In this document: one piece after another, positions 19,159 to 28,599 of the stretch
Layout: the number at the start of each line of letters is the position of its first letter
Position numbering within the stretch: the stretch's first letter is position 1
Origin: Actinomyces denticolens
GTDB taxonomy: Bacteria > Actinomycetota > Actinomycetes > Actinomycetales > Actinomycetaceae
Length of the DNA stretch: 42,029 nucleotides
Assembly (NCBI RefSeq): GCF_002072185.1
Contig: NZ_MVIW01000026.1
Coordinates: 1-42,029, forward strand
Direction: 5' to 3'
The notes under the pieces: model-generated
The model's database searches: none
Seen by the model: only the letters and a program-made list of their open reading frames with translations
Told to the model about the DNA's origin: nothing
Translations under genes and position numbers: made by a program

Positions 19159-20484
19159 TCACACGCACGTGATGAGCAGGGGGATGCGCGTCTCGGCGCC
19201 GGTGAAGGAGCCGTGGACGCCGGGCATCCCCAGGACGGCGTTGGCGTGGACGCGGGGGTCGAGCACCACCCAGGTCCCGGCGGCCGCCACGAGCACATCG
19301 CCGGTCACGCCCCGCGCTCTCTCGTTGAGCGGGCCGAGGTGCTCCCCGGCCTCGTCGCGGGTGCCGATCCACAGGGCCTGCTCCCCCAGCTCGGCGCGCC
19401 AGCGCTCGGCCACCGCGGCCGCCCGCTCGGCGCGCTCGGCGTCATCCCGGCCGCCGACGTAGAGGTGGGTGAGCCGCGGCTCCCCCGCCACGCAGGCCAC
19501 GTCCCGCAGGAGGCCGGGCGAGTCGGTGATGAGGAGGCGGTGCTCGTCGTCGGTGTCCACCATGCCGTGGTCGGCGGTGAGCATGATCCGCGTGCCGTGA
19601 GGGACGCGGCGCCGGAGGTCGGCCACGAGGGCGTCCAGGCGCTCCAACTGGGTCAACCACTTCTCCGAGCGCCAGCCGTGGGCGTGCCCGGCGTGGTCGA
19701 GCTCGCCCACGTAGAGGTAGACGAGCGGGACGCCCCGCCTCAGCGCCTCGACGGCGTGGCCGGCGCGCGACTCCATGGCGTCGGCCCCGATATGGGGGGC
19801 GCCGCGCAGCCCGGCCTCGGTCAGGCCCGAGCCGGCGAAGCGGGCGGGCCCGATGGTGACGGCCGGGGGCCGCTCCCCCGCGGGGCCATCGGCGCGGCGG
19901 AGCCTCTCGAAGATCGTGGGCACGTCCTGCCAGGCTCGCGGATCCGGGCACCGCCCCTCCCAGGAGATGAGACTCAGGAGGTCGGAGGCGTCGGGGGCAT
20001 CCCCGACGGAGGCGGGGGGCAGGAGGGGGTTGCGCACCGAGTAGCCGACCATGCCGGTCGTGCCGGGCAGGGCGCCCGTGCCGAGGGCGGTGAGGGCGGC
20101 CGCCGTCGTCGTGGGGCGGCAGGTGACGGCCTCGGGGCCCGGTCCGCGGCCCTCGCGGGCGTCGGCCTCGGAGTCGGCCAGCAGGGCCCGCAGGGCGGGG
20201 GCATGGCCCCGCCGCTCGCGCAACTGGTCCAGGCCGAGCCCGTCGACGAGCACGACGACGGTCGGCAGGGCCTGCACGGGGCCGGCCCCCTCACCGCCGG
20301 CCCCGCCGTCGGGGACCAAGCCCCAGCGCTCGGCGGCATCGCGGGCCTGGGCGGACGTGAGAGCGCCCTCGGGGCCATCGGCGAGGACGAGGCCGGAGGC
20401 GAGGGCGGCCGCGCCCAGGACCTCGCGCAGGTGCGGAACAGGGGCGGCCGCGGGTCGATCAACCGGGTTCCTCGCCGTTGTCAT
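19159..20484 (-). CDS. Alkaline phosphatase superfamily nucleotide pyrophosphatase/phosphodiesterase
   Basis: Type I phosphodiesterase/nucleotide pyrophosphatase-like protein, 441 aa. The metal and nucleophile sites are visible: [10 protein letters not shown] (near residue 88) for the first metal, [15 protein letters not shown] with the nucleophilic threonine, [10 protein letters not shown], and TADHGMVD near the C-terminal third. No signal peptide is evident, so it is probably cytosolic. The ATG at 20484 has no ribosome-binding site but CACAAT lies 6 nt upstream, fitting the leaderless pattern of this window. It is divergent from parC, 70 nt apart. The natural substrate is unknown. Confidence 0.82.
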   Translation of the reverse strand: MTTARNPVDRPAAAPVPHLREVLGAAALASGLVLADGPEGALTSAQARDAAERWGLVPDGGAGGEGAGPVQALPTVVVLVDGLGLDQLRERRGHAPALRALLADSEADAREGRGPGPEAVTCRPTTTAAALTALGTGALPGTTGMVGYSVRNPLLPPASVGDAPDASDLLSLISWEGRCPDPRAWQDVPTIFERLRRADGPAGERPPAVTIGPARFAGSGLTEAGLRGAPHIGADAMESRAGHAVEALRRGVPLVYLYVGELDHAGHAHGWRSEKWLTQLERLDALVADLRRRVPHGTRIMLTADHGMVDTDDEHRLLITDSPGLLRDVACVAGEPRLTHLYVGGRDDAERAERAAAVAERWRAELGEQALWIGTRDEAGEHLGPLNERARGVTGDVLVAAAGTWVVLDPRVHANAVLGMPGVHGSFTGAETRIPLLITCV

Positions 20485-20490
20485 GCGGTC

Positions 20491-20496
20491 ATTGTG
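20491..20496 (-). promoter_or_regulatory. Weak leaderless -10 candidate for the phosphodiesterase gene
   Basis: Minus-strand CACAAT, exactly 6 nt before the ATG at 20484. The first base departs from TANNNT. Confidence 0.35.
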
Positions 20497-20554
20497 CCAC
20501 CGGGCACGGGTGTCGCTGCCCGAGCGGGGGACGGCCGGACAGGAGAATGCCCCC

Positions 20555-23062
20555 ATGCCGAAGTCCGCCACCCAGACGCCCCCTCCGACCGACGGCGCGA
20601 TCGTCGAGCAGGATCTCTCCAGCGAGATGCGCTCGAGCTTCCTGGAGTACGCCTACTCCGTCATCTACTCCCGGGCCCTGCCCGACGCCCGTGACGGCCT
20701 CAAGCCGGTGCAGCGCCGCATCCTGTTCCAGATGGACCGCATGGGCCTGCGGCCGGACCGCCCGCATGTGAAGTCCTCGCGCGTCGTCGGCGACGTCATG
20801 GGCAAGCTGCACCCCCACGGCGATGTGGCGATCTACGAGGCGCTCGTGCGCCTGGCCCAGCCCTTCACCATGCGCCTGCCGCTCATCGACGGGCACGGCA
20901 ACTTCGGCTCCCTCGATGACGGCCCCGCAGCCCCCCGCTACACCGAGGCCCGCCTGGCCGCCCCCGCCCTGGCGCTGACGGCGGACATCGACGAGGACAC
21001 CGTCGACTTCGCCCCGAATTACGACTACACGCTCACCGAGCCGGGGGTGCTGCCCGCGGCCTTCCCGAACCTGCTGGTCAACGGGGCCTCGGGGATCGCC
21101 GTGGGCATGGCGACGAATATGCCGCCGCATAACCTGGGCGAGGTCGTCAGCGCGGCCCGCCATCTCATCGAGCACCCGGAGGCCACGCTGGATGACCTCA
21201 TGGCCTTCGTGCCGGGCCCGGACCTGCCCGCGGGCGGCATGATCGTGGGCCTGGACGGCATCCGGGAGGCCTACCGCACGGGCCGCGGCAAGTTCCTGAC
21301 CCGTGCCACGGCCCGCGTCGAGAATGTGACGGCCCGCAAGAAGGGCATCGTCGTCACCGAGCTTCCCTACCTGGTGGGCCCCGAGAAGATCATCGCCGCC
21401 ATCAAGGACAAGGTCGCCTCCAAGAGGCTCCAGGGCATCACCGACGTCGCCGACCTGACCGACCGCAAGAACGGCACCCGCCTGGTCATCGGGGTGAAGA
21501 ACGGGTACAACCCCGAGGCGGTCCTGACCCAGCTCTACCGGCACACGCCCCTGGAGGACTCCTTCGGCATCAACAACGTGTGCCTCGTGGACGGCCAGCC
21601 CCGCACCCTGGGCCTGCGCGAGCTCCTCGAGGTCTTCGTGGGCCACCGGCTGAAGGTGGTGGAGCGGCGCACCCGCTTCCGCTTGGGCAAGCGGCGCGAG
21701 CGCGCGCACCTGGTGGACGGCCTGCTCATCGCGATCCTCGATATCGACGAGGTCATCGCGCTCATCCGCTCCTCGGAGGACGCGGCGACGGCCCGGGAGC
21801 GCCTGCAGCAGGTCTTCGACCTGTCCGAGGCGCAGGCCTCCTACATCCTGGAGCTGCAGCTGCGGCGCCTGACCAAGTTCTCCGTGATCGAGCTGGAGAA
21901 GGAGCGCGACGAGCTCGCCCGGGAGATCGAGGCCCTGGAGGCGATCCTCGCCGACGACGTCCTCCTGCGCCGGGTGGTCTCCCGCGAGCTGGCCTCGGTC
22001 TCCGAGGAGTTCGCCACGCCGCGCCGCACCGTGCTGCTCGAGGCGGCCGGCGCAGCGGGCCCGCGGCCCGCTGCCGGCGCGGGGCGCCCGGATGGGGCGG
22101 CGGGGCCGGCTCCGCTGGGACTCATGGCGGGCGCCGAGGAGGTGCCCCTGACGATCCCGGACGACCCGTGCCGGATCCTGCTGTCCGCCACGGGCCTCGT
22201 GGCGCGCACAGCAGGGGCCGAGCCGGTGGCCCGCTCGGGCGCGAGACAGCCCCATGACGCACTGGTCTCCCAGGTGGCGACGACGGCGCGCGGCCGTGTG
22301 GGCGCGGTGACCGACACCGGTCGCCTCGTGCGCCTCGACGTGGTCTCCGCCCCCGAGATCCCGCGCCTGGAGGGAGCTCCGTCCCTGGCGGGGGGCACCC
22401 CGGTGCGCCTCCTGGTGGAGATCGAGCCGGAGGAGCGCGTGGTGGGGCTCGTGCCGGTGGGCGACGCGGGCGCGGCCCCGATCGTCCTGGCCACGGCGGC
22501 CGGCGTCATCAAGCGCGTCAAGGTTGGCGATGAGCCCGCCAGGGGGGACGCCTGGGAGGTCATCTCCCTGGCGGACGGCGACTCCGTGGTCTTCGCCGGG
22601 ACCGCCGCCGACACCGATGTGCTCACCCTCGTGGCCTCGGACGCCCAACTGCTGCGCTTCGAGGCCTCCAAGGTGCGCCCGCAGGGCCGCGCTGCCGGGG
22701 GCATGGCGGGGATCAGCCTGCACGACGGCGCCCACGTGGTCGCCGCCTCGGCGGTGAGCGCCGACCTGCTGGCCGAGGCGGTGGTGGTGACCCTGGCCGC
22801 CGGCGCGGGCGCCCTGCCCGGAACGGGCGGCAGTGTCAAGGTGACGCCCTTGGATCGCTACCCGGCCAAGGGCCGGGCCACCGGGGGCGTACGCGCTCAG
22901 AGGTTCCTGCGCGGCGAGGATGAGCTGGTCCTGGCCTGGGTGGGCGTGGGCCCGGCGCGCGCCGTCGGCTCGGGGGGCCAGAGCATCACCCTGCCGGGTC
23001 CCGACGAGCGCCGCGACGCCTCCGGCATCCCCACCGTCGCCCCCATCATCGCCATCGGCTGA
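20555..23062 (+). CDS. parC: DNA topoisomerase IV subunit A
   Basis: Type IIA topoisomerase cleavage subunit, 835 aa; pairs with ParE to decatenate chromosomes. The catalytic tyrosine is Y129 (PRYTEAR). The quinolone-determining segment reads [10 protein letters not shown] (H86-E95), with Val at the position that is usually Ser (S83 GyrA/S80 ParC). The C-terminal wheel carries only a degenerate box ([10 protein letters not shown]) in place of the gyrase QRRGGKG, which supports topoisomerase IV over gyrase. The start at 20555 has AGGAG 9 nt upstream. parE lies 3 kb downstream on the other strand; the two are not in one operon. Confidence 0.93.
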   Translation: MPKSATQTPPPTDGAIVEQDLSSEMRSSFLEYAYSVIYSRALPDARDGLKPVQRRILFQMDRMGLRPDRPHVKSSRVVGDVMGKLHPHGDVAIYEALVRLAQPFTMRLPLIDGHGNFGSLDDGPAAPRYTEARLAAPALALTADIDEDTVDFAPNYDYTLTEPGVLPAAFPNLLVNGASGIAVGMATNMPPHNLGEVVSAARHLIEHPEATLDDLMAFVPGPDLPAGGMIVGLDGIREAYRTGRGKFLTRATARVENVTARKKGIVVTELPYLVGPEKIIAAIKDKVASKRLQGITDVADLTDRKNGTRLVIGVKNGYNPEAVLTQLYRHTPLEDSFGINNVCLVDGQPRTLGLRELLEVFVGHRLKVVERRTRFRLGKRRERAHLVDGLLIAILDIDEVIALIRSSEDAATARERLQQVFDLSEAQASYILELQLRRLTKFSVIELEKERDELAREIEALEAILADDVLLRRVVSRELASVSEEFATPRRTVLLEAAGAAGPRPAAGAGRPDGAAGPAPLGLMAGAEEVPLTIPDDPCRILLSATGLVARTAGAEPVARSGARQPHDALVSQVATTARGRVGAVTDTGRLVRLDVVSAPEIPRLEGAPSLAGGTPVRLLVEIEPEERVVGLVPVGDAGAAPIVLATAAGVIKRVKVGDEPARGDAWEVISLADGDSVVFAGTAADTDVLTLVASDAQLLRFEASKVRPQGRAAGGMAGISLHDGAHVVAASAVSADLLAEAVVVTLAAGAGALPGTGGSVKVTPLDRYPAKGRATGGVRAQRFLRGEDELVLAWVGVGPARAVGSGGQSITLPGPDERRDASGIPTVAPIIAIG

Positions 23063-23080
23063 CCGCCCCTCGGGGGGCGG
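23063..23080 (+). terminator. Terminator hairpin of parC
   Basis: CCGCCCC (23063-23069) with GGGGCGG (23074-23080), 7-bp stem and TCGG loop, immediately after the parC stop and just before the -10 of the amidohydrolase gene. Confidence 0.55.
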
Positions 23081-23084
23081 CGCG

Positions 23085-23090
23085 TACAGT
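23085..23090 (+). promoter_or_regulatory. Leaderless -10 of the amidohydrolase gene
   Basis: TACAGT, exactly 6 nt before the ATG at 23097; no ribosome-binding site is present. Confidence 0.5.
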
Positions 23091-23096
23091 CCTGCC

Positions 23097-24734
23097 ATGA
23101 GCGGTCTTCTCATTCGCGGCGCGCGCCCTGTCCTCTTCCGCAGCCGCAGCGAGCTCGGGCGCCTGCGCGCCCGGGGGCCCGCCGACCGGGCCGGGCTGAG
23201 CGCGCCCCCGGCCCCGGGCGGCCCCACGGATCTGAGGATCGAGGCGGGCGCCGTCGTCGAGATGGGACCGGCCCTGGCGCGCCACGGCGGCGAGGAGGTC
23301 CTGGACGCGGGAGGCGCCTTCGTCATCCCGGGCCTGTGGGACGCCCACGCCCACCTGGATTTGGAGGCCGCCCGCATGGCGCGCCTCGACCTGGGGCGGA
23401 CCGCTTGCGCGGAGGAGGCCCTGGGAATCGTCGCGGCGAGGGCCCGCGCTCTCCGCTCGGCCGCGGGCGAGGCGGATGGCCCCGCGCTCATCCAGGGCTT
23501 CGGGCACCGCCTGTCCAACTGGCCGCGAGTGCCCAGCGTGGCCGAGCTCGACGCCGTCACCGGCCCGATCCCCACCGTCCTCGTCTCGGGCGACGCGCAT
23601 TCCGGGTGGGTGAATTCGGCGGCGCTCGTGCTGCTCGGCCTGCCTCCCGCGACCGGCGCCGACCCCGGCGCGCCGTTGATGGAGGACGAGTGGTTCGCCG
23701 CCCTCAACCGCCTCGACGACGTCCCCGGCTCGCGCGAGCTCGTCGAGTCGGGCTATCGCAGGGTCCTGGAGGACATGGCCGCCCGCGGCATCACCGGTGT
23801 CACCGATATGACCTGGGGGCAGGACTCCCCCGCCTGGGTCGCGCGCCTGGACCGCATGGGCGCGGCCGGCCCCCTGCCGGGCCCGCCCCGCATCCGGGTA
23901 TCGACCTACCGGGAGGGCCTGGAGGAGCGGATCGACGCCCATCTGCGCACGGGCAGTCCCCTGCCGGGCTCCCCCGTGGGCGGCGACGGCATGGCGCTGC
24001 TGACGCAGGGGCCCCTCAAGATCATCTCGGATGGCTCCATGGGCACGGGCACGGCCTGCCTGTGCAGCCCCTATCCCGCTGATCTGGGTCTGGATCACCC
24101 CCATGGAGTGATGAGCGTGGGGCTGGACGAGCTCACCCGCCTACTGGGCCGGGCCCACGAGCATGGGATCGCGGCGGCCGTCCACGCCATCGGGGACGCG
24201 GCGCTCATCGACGTCGCCAGGGCGTTCGCCCGCACCGGGGCGCGGGGCCGGGTCGAGCACGCGCAGCTCCTGCCCGCCGACGCCGCCGGGCCGGAGGGCG
24301 CACTGACAACCCTCGTGCGGCTCGGCGTCGAGCTGAGCGTCCAACCAGCGCATCTCATCGACGACTGGGCCGCCGTGGGGCGGGTGTGGCCGGGGCTGGA
24401 GTCGCGCTCGTACGCCTTCGCGGATATGGCCGCGGCCGGGGGCATGCTCGCCCTGGGCTCGGATGCCCCGGTGGCGCCGCTCGATCCGTGGCTGGCGATG
24501 AGCGCCGCCGTGGGGCGGCGCGCCCCGGACGGCTCGGTGTGGTCCCCTGATCAGCGCCTGACGGCGGAGGAGGCCCTGGCGGCGAGCGTTGATGGCGCGG
24601 AGCCCGTTCGCGCGGGGTCACGGGCAGACCTCGTCCTGCTGCCGGACGATCCCCTCATGCTCGGCCCGGAGGACCTGCGGGCGGTGCGCCCGCTGGCCAC
24701 GGTGGTCGCCGGCGCACTGACCGCCCACCGCTGA
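23097..24734 (+). CDS. Amidohydrolase family 3 protein (YtcJ-like)
   Basis: Metal-dependent hydrolase of 545 aa, cytosolic, substrate unknown. The composite beta-sandwich N-terminus ends at FVIPGLWDAHAHLD, where H84 and H86 are metal ligands. Later ligands are in AAVHAIGDAA and VEHAQ, with the catalytic aspartate in LALGSDAPV. The segment LKIISDGSMGTGTA is typical of family 3. The C-terminus returns to the sandwich (GSRADLVLLPDDP). The ATG at 23097 follows TACAGT by 6 nt. It lies between the parC terminator and a convergent GNAT gene, so it is a single-gene unit. Confidence 0.87.
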   Translation: MSGLLIRGARPVLFRSRSELGRLRARGPADRAGLSAPPAPGGPTDLRIEAGAVVEMGPALARHGGEEVLDAGGAFVIPGLWDAHAHLDLEAARMARLDLGRTACAEEALGIVAARARALRSAAGEADGPALIQGFGHRLSNWPRVPSVAELDAVTGPIPTVLVSGDAHSGWVNSAALVLLGLPPATGADPGAPLMEDEWFAALNRLDDVPGSRELVESGYRRVLEDMAARGITGVTDMTWGQDSPAWVARLDRMGAAGPLPGPPRIRVSTYREGLEERIDAHLRTGSPLPGSPVGGDGMALLTQGPLKIISDGSMGTGTACLCSPYPADLGLDHPHGVMSVGLDELTRLLGRAHEHGIAAAVHAIGDAALIDVARAFARTGARGRVEHAQLLPADAAGPEGALTTLVRLGVELSVQPAHLIDDWAAVGRVWPGLESRSYAFADMAAAGGMLALGSDAPVAPLDPWLAMSAAVGRRAPDGSVWSPDQRLTAEEALAASVDGAEPVRAGSRADLVLLPDDPLMLGPEDLRAVRPLATVVAGALTAHR

Positions 24735-24742
24735 GGACCCGG

Positions 24743-24760
24743 GCCCCGGCCCGTCGGGGC
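24743..24760. terminator. Bidirectional hairpin terminator
   Basis: GCCCCG (24743-24748) with CGGGGC (24755-24760), 6-nt loop, filling the 27-nt gap between the convergent amidohydrolase and GNAT genes. Confidence 0.5.
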
Positions 24761-24761
24761 G

Positions 24762-25805
24762 TCACACGTCCAGGCCGTAGAGGATCGTGCCGCGCGTGGG
24801 CTGGTAGCCGAGCCGCTCGTAGAGGCTGCCGGCGCCCGTCGGGCTCGCGGAGTCGACCCCGGCGGCGGCGTACTCCATGCCGTCGGCCGCGTAGGCGCGC
24901 ATGGCCGCGGCCAGCAGGGCCGCGCCGAGGCCCCGCTCCGAGTACTCGGCGAGCGCGCCGAGCATGTCGGTGTAGCCCTCCTTCCAGCCCAGGGCCTCCC
25001 AGTCCTGCTCGTAGCGGCTGGACAGGAGGTACCCGGCGATCCGGGCGCGGTCACTGGAGCGGTCCAGGGCCACGAAGGACCATTCGGGGGCGAAGAACGC
25101 CCGGCCCGCGGCCCACCGCTCGGGGCTCATCGGCTCCGCGCCGGCGTCGTCGGCCGCCCGGTTGTGGACCCGCAGGATCGCCTCATCCAGGTCCTTGGAC
25201 CACGGTTCGATGCTGAGGAAGCGGTCCACGGGGGCCTGCGGGATCGGCTCGCTCAGCGAGCGGCGCACCTCCCGGTACCAGCGCTGAGGCGAGTATCCGA
25301 GGTTCGTCAGATGCGTCTGCATCCGCTCATCGTCCTCGAGAACCGTGGTGATGATGTGGGCGGGGATGAGAGAGCCATCGCCCTGCCTCCCCGCGCGCTC
25401 AGCGCCGATGAGGTGGCGGGCCCGCTCGGACTGCCAGTGCAGGATCGCCCCGCCGATGCCCCGGCCCCGCCAGAGGGGGTCGACGACGCCTAGCACGGAG
25501 GCGAAGATCTCCGCGGCCGGGCGAACCCGGACGAGCCCGAAGGCGCGCATGACGCCATCGCCGTCCCTCCCGGCGACGCCGGAGTACGTGGGGTCGAGGA
25601 AGTACTCGGCGGTCTCCTGGTCGGTGGTGCGGTAGGGGGGATCATCGACATCCTCGGCCCGGGCCACGAGCGCGGCCAGCTCGGCGTTGTCGGCGGGGCC
25701 CAGGGGCCTCCAGGACAGGGAGCGGGGCAGGGCCGAGCGCGCGCCCGGGCGCATCATCGACCACGCCGCGGCCGCGGTGGCCTTGGGCCGTCCGTAATAT
25801 GCCAT
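24762..25805 (-). CDS. Tandem GNAT-family N-acetyltransferase
   Basis: Two GNAT folds in one 347-aa chain. The N-terminal copy has the acetyl-CoA loop WRGRGIGGAIL (residues about 110-122); the C-terminal copy has YSERGLGAALLAAAM and the family ending SPTGAGSLYERLGYQPT. The arrangement resembles mycothiol synthase (MshD), but I do not see enough to assign that role, and no other mycothiol gene lies here. Two adjacent ATGs occur; the one at 25805 is five bases from GGGAGG and is preferred over 25808. Confidence 0.8.
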   Translation of the reverse strand: MAYYGRPKATAAAAWSMMRPGARSALPRSLSWRPLGPADNAELAALVARAEDVDDPPYRTTDQETAEYFLDPTYSGVAGRDGDGVMRAFGLVRVRPAAEIFASVLGVVDPLWRGRGIGGAILHWQSERARHLIGAERAGRQGDGSLIPAHIITTVLEDDERMQTHLTNLGYSPQRWYREVRRSLSEPIPQAPVDRFLSIEPWSKDLDEAILRVHNRAADDAGAEPMSPERWAAGRAFFAPEWSFVALDRSSDRARIAGYLLSSRYEQDWEALGWKEGYTDMLGALAEYSERGLGAALLAAAMRAYAADGMEYAAAGVDSASPTGAGSLYERLGYQPTRGTILYGLDV

Positions 25806-25892
25806 CATCGCCTCCCTGTCTGCCTATCCGATGCCCTGCCGACGAACCGCCGACGAAGTGCCAGTGAGCTTCCACTCCCGCCGCCGGCTCCA

Positions 25893-25905
25893 CAACGGCC
25901 CGTTG
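25893..25905. promoter_or_regulatory. Operator-like palindrome upstream of the GNAT gene
   Basis: CAACGG-C-CCGTTG is a perfect 13-nt inverted repeat, 88-100 nt upstream of the GNAT start. The single-base centre makes an RNA hairpin unlikely, so a protein-binding site is the better reading. Confidence 0.3.
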
Positions 25906-25966
25906 CCGGCCTCATCCGGGGGCGCTCGTGTCCCCAGCGACACCCGCCCCGGGACCAGGATCCGTT

Positions 25967-25984
25967 TCCGGTAAGGCTACCGGA
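25967..25984 (-). terminator. Possible terminator downstream of parE
   Basis: TCCGGTA (25967-25973) and TACCGGA (25978-25984) form a 7-bp stem with a 4-nt loop, about 80 nt past the parE stop. Confidence 0.4.
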
Positions 25985-26062
25985 GAGGCGGGGCCAGTCC
26001 CTCCTCCTGCAGGTGGAACCGGGAGCGGGCCGGGATGGGCGATGGCGGGCCCTCGCCGGCGC

Positions 26063-28315
26063 TCAGGCGTCGATGCGCTCGCGATCCACGGCGTCGGCCC
26101 CGGCGATGATGAAGTCGCGGCGCGGCTCCACGCTGGAGCCCATGAGGAGTTCGAAGACGTCCTCGGCGTGGGTCAGGGCGGCCTCGTCGGCCAGGGTGAT
26201 GCGGCGCAGGGTGCGGTGCTCGGGCTCCATGGTGGTCTCGGCGAGCTGATGGGCGTCCATCTCCCCCAGGCCCTTGTAGCGCTGGGGCTCCTTGAAGGAC
26301 CGTCCCTGCTTCTCGAGCCGGCGCAGGGTGGTGACGAGCTCGTCGTCGGAGTAGGTGTAGATGATCTCCTTCTTGCGGCGCCCGGAGCCGGAGACCTCGA
26401 TGCGGTGCAGGGGCGGCACGGCGGCGAAGACGCGGCCCGCCTCGATCATGGGGCGCATGTAGCGGAAGAAGAGGGTGAGCAGGAGGGTGCGGATGTGGGC
26501 GCCGTCGACGTCGGCATCGGTCATGAGGATGACCTTGCCGTAGCGGGCCTGCTCGAGGTCGAAGGTGCGCCCCGAGCCCGCGCCCACCACCTGGATGATC
26601 GCCGAGCACTCGGCATTGCGCAGCATGTCCGCCTGGGAGGCCTTCTGGACGTTGAGGATCTTGCCGCGGATGGGCAGCAGCGCCTGGTACTCGGAGTTGC
26701 GGGCGTTCTTGGCGGTGCCGAGCGCGGAGTCGCCCTCCACGATGAACAGCTCGGAGTGGGCGACGTCGTTGGAGCGGCAGTCGGCGAGCTTGGCCGGCAG
26801 GGTGGAGGTCTCCAGGGCGGTCTTGCGACGGGTGATCTCCTTGTGCATGCGGGCGCTCACGCGGGCGCGCATCTCCCCGACGACCTTCTCCAGCAATGAG
26901 CGGGACTGGGCCTTCAAGTCCCGCTTGGTGGAGGTGAGCAGGGCTGTGAGCTCCTTCTCCACGACGCGGGCGACGATCTGGCGCACGGGGGCGGTCCCCA
27001 GGACCTCCTTGGTCTGCCCCTCGAACTGCGGCTCGGGCACGCGCACGGTGACCACGGCGGTCAGGCCCGCCATGATGTCGTCCTTCTCGATGCGCGGGTC
27101 CTTGGCCGTCATCTTCAGGGCGCGGGAGTTGGCGTCGATCTGCTTGCGCAGCACCTTGACGAGGGCCTGCTCGAAGCCGGTGAGGTGGGTGCCGCCCATG
27201 GGGGTGGCGATGATGTTGACGAAGGAGCGCTCCAGGGTGTCGTAGCCGATGCCCCAGCGCAGGGCGATATCGACGGAGCAGGTGCGCTCCACCTCCACCG
27301 GCCGCAGGTGGCCGGTGGACTTGTCGAGCTGCTGGACGGTCTCGGTGTAGGTGCCCTCGCCGCTGAGGCGGAAGGTGTCGGTGACCGAGGCGTCGGTGGC
27401 GAGGAAGTCGACGAAGTCGGCGGTGCCGCCGCGCGCCCGGAAGACCTCGGCGCCGTCCTCGGCGCCGGTGTCGAACAGGTCGCCCGCATGCTCGACGGCG
27501 TTCTTGGCGGCCGCGCGCAATGAGACCTCGGCGACGGCGTCGTCGGTGGCCCCGGCGTCGGCGGCGGGGGTGGTGGAGGCGGCGATGGCCTCGGCCTCGG
27601 GGCGCTGGTCGTCGAGGGACAGGGTCAGGCCGGGCACGAGGAAGCTGGTCTGGCGCAGGCGGGCGCGCAGGGCGCCGGCGTCGTACTCGGTGGGCCTGGG
27701 GAAGATCTGCGGGTCGGCCCAGTAGCGCACGCGGGTGCCGGTGACGCCCCGCTTGACCTTGCCGATGACCCGCAGCTCGGAGGCGTCGGTGAACTCGGTG
27801 AAGGGCGAGTCGGGGCCTCGGCCCGCGGCGTCGTCGAAGGAGCCCGGCACGCCGCGGTGGAAGCTCATGGCGTAGGTCTTGCCGCCGCGATCCACCTCGA
27901 CGTCCATGCGGGAGGCCAGGGCGTTGACGACGGAGGCGCCCACGCCGTGGAGGCCCCCGGCGGCGCCGTAGGAGCCGCCGCCGAACTTCCCGCCGGCGTG
28001 GAGCTTGGTGTAGACGAGCTCGACGCCGGTCAGGCCGCTGGAGGGCTCGATGTCGACCGGGACGCCGCGCCCGTTGTCGCGCACCTCGATGGAGCCGTCG
28101 TCGTGGACGATGACGGCGATGGCGTCCCCGTGGCCCTCGAGGGCCTCGTCGACGGCGTTGTCCACGATCTCCCACACGCAGTGCATGAGGCCGCGCTGGT
28201 CGGTGGAGCCGATGTACATGCCGGGGCGCTTGCGCACTGCCTCGAGCCCTTCCAGGACGGAGAGGTGGCGCGCGGAGTAGTCGCCTCGGCTGGTCTTGTT
28301 CTCGGATGCGGGCAC
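26063..28315 (-). CDS. parE: DNA topoisomerase IV subunit B
   Basis: ATPase subunit of topoisomerase IV, 750 aa. GHKL ATP-binding residues E49 and N53 are in WEIVDNAVDEAL, with DNGRGVPVD and GLHGVGASVVNAL following. The TOPRIM domain has VEGDSALG and MTDADVDGAHI, and the C-terminus RYKGLGEMDAHQLAET is typical. An insert-like Ala-rich stretch lies at about residues 240-310. GTG at 28315 was chosen: TAGATT lies exactly 6 nt upstream with no ribosome-binding site, so the mRNA is probably leaderless. Pairs functionally with parC at 20555-23062. Confidence 0.93.
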   Translation of the reverse strand: MPASENKTSRGDYSARHLSVLEGLEAVRKRPGMYIGSTDQRGLMHCVWEIVDNAVDEALEGHGDAIAVIVHDDGSIEVRDNGRGVPVDIEPSSGLTGVELVYTKLHAGGKFGGGSYGAAGGLHGVGASVVNALASRMDVEVDRGGKTYAMSFHRGVPGSFDDAAGRGPDSPFTEFTDASELRVIGKVKRGVTGTRVRYWADPQIFPRPTEYDAGALRARLRQTSFLVPGLTLSLDDQRPEAEAIAASTTPAADAGATDDAVAEVSLRAAAKNAVEHAGDLFDTGAEDGAEVFRARGGTADFVDFLATDASVTDTFRLSGEGTYTETVQQLDKSTGHLRPVEVERTCSVDIALRWGIGYDTLERSFVNIIATPMGGTHLTGFEQALVKVLRKQIDANSRALKMTAKDPRIEKDDIMAGLTAVVTVRVPEPQFEGQTKEVLGTAPVRQIVARVVEKELTALLTSTKRDLKAQSRSLLEKVVGEMRARVSARMHKEITRRKTALETSTLPAKLADCRSNDVAHSELFIVEGDSALGTAKNARNSEYQALLPIRGKILNVQKASQADMLRNAECSAIIQVVGAGSGRTFDLEQARYGKVILMTDADVDGAHIRTLLLTLFFRYMRPMIEAGRVFAAVPPLHRIEVSGSGRRKKEIIYTYSDDELVTTLRRLEKQGRSFKEPQRYKGLGEMDAHQLAETTMEPEHRTLRRITLADEAALTHAEDVFELLMGSSVEPRRDFIIAGADAVDRERIDA

Positions 28316-28321
28316 GCCCGG

Positions 28322-28327
28322 AATCTA
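28322..28327 (-). promoter_or_regulatory. Leaderless -10 of parE
   Basis: Minus-strand TAGATT, exactly 6 nt before the GTG at 28315. Confidence 0.55.
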
Positions 28328-28429
28328 GCCGATGCCGAGGCCGCGGTGCTTCTGCCGCGCCGCCGACGCGGCTCGTCGGCGCCGTTCCGGGACGAGGCTC
28401 ACAGGAGGGGCGCTGACATGCGCGGAGTC

Positions 28430-28500
28430 ACGGAATCATCACAATATGACGATGAGTCTATAAAAATCCTGGAATTAAACGGGTTTCCTCCAGGTTGTGG
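28430..28500 (+). promoter_or_regulatory. AT-rich promoter region of the DoxX operon with inverted repeat
   Basis: This ~70-nt stretch is far richer in A+T than the rest of the window. TATAAA at 28459-28464 is a near-consensus -10, with TCATCA (28436-28441) as a weak -35, spacer 17. Just downstream, CCTGGA and TCCAGG (28468-28494) are inverted arms flanking an inner AAAC..GTTT. A transcript from about 28471 would carry a leader of about 130 nt. Confidence 0.45.
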
Positions 28501-28599
28501 GCCTCGACAGCGCCGGAGCCGGCACCGCTGCCCCATCGGTGACGGCGCATCCACCACGGCGGTGCATCACCGCCCCGACAATGAGGTTCCTTCACTCCC

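Noticed and set aside
25977-28175. 732-codon minus-strand frame overlapping parE in another frame
   Set aside because: Arg/Pro/Gly-rich sequence typical of a frame-shifted shadow; parE in its own frame is complete.
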